Shown one piece after another: positions 63,501 to 64,000 of a DNA stretch of 64,000 nucleotides. Below the pieces are notes generated by a model. It worked only from the letters and a program-made list of their open reading frames with translations. It did not search any database and was not told where the DNA came from. Every line of letters starts with the position of its first letter. The stretch's first letter is position 1. This stretch comes from Rubripirellula tenax (lineage in GTDB: Bacteria; Planctomycetota; Planctomycetia; Pirellulales; Pirellulaceae): assembly GCF_007860125.1 (NCBI RefSeq), contig NZ_SJPW01000005.1, forward strand, positions 661,295-725,294. The letters are read 5' to 3'. A program made the translations under genes and the position numbers.

Positions 63501-64000
63501 AGAGGGCACGCTTGAAGGTCGATCGAATGTCGTGCGTGGCGACCTGTTCATTCAATCCGACGCCTCGATTGCTGCGTTCGCCGGGAACATGGTCAACGCG
63601 CCGAACAACCATGCGGAAATCCAGGGCACTTGGAATCTGAACGCCCGCGGAGACGACAGCGTGCTCGCGCACCAGATCGGCAGCATCGCTGGTTCGGGAA
63701 CGATCATTTCAAGCGATCCCACAAACAATCCGGCGGGCACAGTTCAACTCAGGAGCGATTCCGGATCGGCGGACTACACCGGTTCCATCACCGGATTGGT
63801 CAACATTGAAAAGACCGGCACCAGCACTCAAGTCTTCAGCGGCAACCTGACCCACACCGGCACAACCACCGTAGCCGGTGGCACCCTGCGAATCGACGGC
63901 ACGCACACCGGTGGCGGCGTCTACACCGTGGACTCAAGTGCCACCCTGGGCGGCACCGGATCGATCGGCTCGGCCGTCACCGTGAACTCGGGCGGACACC
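60565..64000 (+). CDS. Large secreted LamG and autotransporter-repeat protein, 3' end beyond window
   Basis: At least 1145 residues, open to the right edge. The start at 60565 is the in-frame ATG that gives a basic leader reading RRRLRLFETLESRVVM, a variant of the LEPR-XLL element in the same position. Residues about 45-255 are LamG/concanavalin-like (WYPLDETAGVVASDVSGN; NSWHHWAFTKNATTGEMNIYLDG; GRLDDVRIYDTALT). A cadherin-like linker follows (about 265-370), then a right-handed beta-helix region (about 380-720) with stacked short repeats such as GSNNLLTGLTLIGED and KNSTITGEL. From about 905 there are autotransporter-associated (PATR) strand repeats (GTGDFTKRGSGALSFGKPGSL; GTTTVAGGTLRIDGTHTGG; GGTGSIGSAVTVNSGG). 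Probably a surface polysaccharide-binding protein. Confidence 0.83.
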   Translation, partial: MPQPYRWASDLLSRPPKSQQRRGTAKRRRLRLFETLESRVVMTAVAWYPLDETAGVVASDVSGNANHGTVTGGVWADGQLGGAIEFNADGNIAVPAATFDTIDQQVTFAFWVYGGDTQPTNDSILYGVNSSGGRAFNVHMSFSNSRVYWDAGNDSGYDRINNAITDPLIHKNSWHHWAFTKNATTGEMNIYLDGVSWASGTGKTKAMSGITSFVLGSHTNGSEGYDGRLDDVRIYDTALTAAEVLDLYTTTTSPNTEEVLVTNHTLAATDNATTVITSANLQATDAEQSASELTYTVTSLPEGGTLFRGGTALGAYGTFTQADIDNHVVTYDHNGASIADTFSFVVNDGLGSVTSGTFGILLPNDGTANSLAELRALAKLVNNATVTLSTTGGDPHPVTGVVTPGTYWINGDHLDTSAGAIEPKFMEFLGDGNTFDLTGTTIRADTREFAGFGRGLGHGSGVHLVILGGSNNLLTGLTLIGEDIALDTDPTAQRYADWGTQYVKLTGDDNTIDGATVVARGSHTEYYGLSDAFGKGSSQGQQPYLGHRKAAGLNVDDATNAVVNHLNLTMKTFGHGFFTGTEVTNTTLKNSTITGELFPSQNVIDRPEYQEYGHTWWGYPIQDNIQLSGSEGGVRTYGGTDFTIENVVVDGMRTGFATVATAGDVSITNSFAYNTTSGFDVGNNTTITASGGNIVNGPLLTWYSSGGSPGNSTIELELKGGTPVGVNWSAVYVNGNNVDITLTSELAAGDLPEESYIRLGQKYFENWRDSDFSTAAPDGNNPIPLSNSTFVNNTNQKLVIGVNAEGNVGSSQSPVISNGKANYYDGVTLVQAGSRLELVHAKGLGNNGTEKGAEFDSSGNVVYTGTATAATYDDNGTIVENGATLQLLPGVWLSKERVTISGDGVDGLGAVYSEGGSSEHTRLNGDTVVLDGNASIGVVGEGYIVLSDSITGTGDFTKRGSGALSFGKPGSLVGNFFVEEGTLEGRSNVVRGDLFIQSDASIAAFAGNMVNAPNNHAEIQGTWNLNARGDDSVLAHQIGSIAGSGTIISSDPTNNPAGTVQLRSDSGSADYTGSITGLVNIEKTGTSTQVFSGNLTHTGTTTVAGGTLRIDGTHTGGGVYTVDSSATLGGTGSIGSAVTVNSGGH

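Overview
The window looks like a chromosomal segment from a planctomycete of the Rhodopirellula/Pirellulaceae type. This is inferred from gene content: two heme-binding DUF1592-family/DUF1552 gene pairs, sulfatases, a TIGR03000 protein, proteins with LEPR-XLL-like N-termini, a PEP-CTERM protein, an FHA/ECF/kinase signalling cluster, and many GTG starts with 1-4 nt gene overlaps. No rRNA, convincing tRNA, phage, IS transposase or CRISPR array was seen.

Layout. 1-2.3 kb: an edge-truncated membrane-anchored protein and a secreted Ser/Gly-rich TIGR03000 protein with a clear terminator, both on the minus strand. 2.5-7.8 kb: a minus-strand run of DUF1080 protein, HAD hydrolase, Ppx/GppA-HD phosphatase, DUF72 protein and an exported isoaspartyl methyltransferase fusion. 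8.1-10.1 kb: ilvD plus a small conserved protein. 10.1-14.0 kb: a translationally coupled minus-strand unit of a tail-anchored protein (GTG start), an ABC ATPase and an ABC-2 permease carrying a large non-membrane, propeller-like segment. 14.2-15.9 kb: a two-component system. 15.9-19.6 kb: DUF1552/DUF1592-family pair on the minus strand. 20.0-23.1 kb: two tandem sulfatases. 23.2-28.9 kb: RND-type adaptor, cutA, DgkA overlapping an LptD-like outer-membrane protein, SGNH hydrolase. 29.0-37.1 kb: DUF885 peptidase, a second DUF1592-family/DUF1552 pair in reversed gene order, and a multidomain carboxypeptidase-regulatory-like protein.

37.2-46.0 kb is the most interesting coding block. In transcription order on the minus strand it holds a 1240-aa FHA/coiled-coil/acidic membrane protein, an ECF sigma factor, a kinase-fold protein whose catalytic motif has changed from HRD to HGA (a pseudokinase), and a zinc-ribbon Ser/Thr kinase with several membrane helices. 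I read it as a candidate phospho-signalling module. 46.6-51.6 kb holds a DksA-type zinc-finger protein with terminator, an HtrA-like protease, a MATE transporter, a rhomboid protease and an IscA/HesB-type Fe-S protein with terminator. 51.7-64 kb is an extracellular-protein region: a giant LEPR-XLL/cadherin/dockerin-like protein, a DEDDh exonuclease with BRCT domain, a PEP-CTERM protein, and an edge-truncated LamG/autotransporter-repeat protein.

Between the last two genes lies a roughly 440-bp non-coding element (59757-60198) with 35-bp terminal inverted repeats, two near-identical 49-bp modules and nested GC-rich palindromes symmetric about one centre. It is the strongest non-coding signal in the window.
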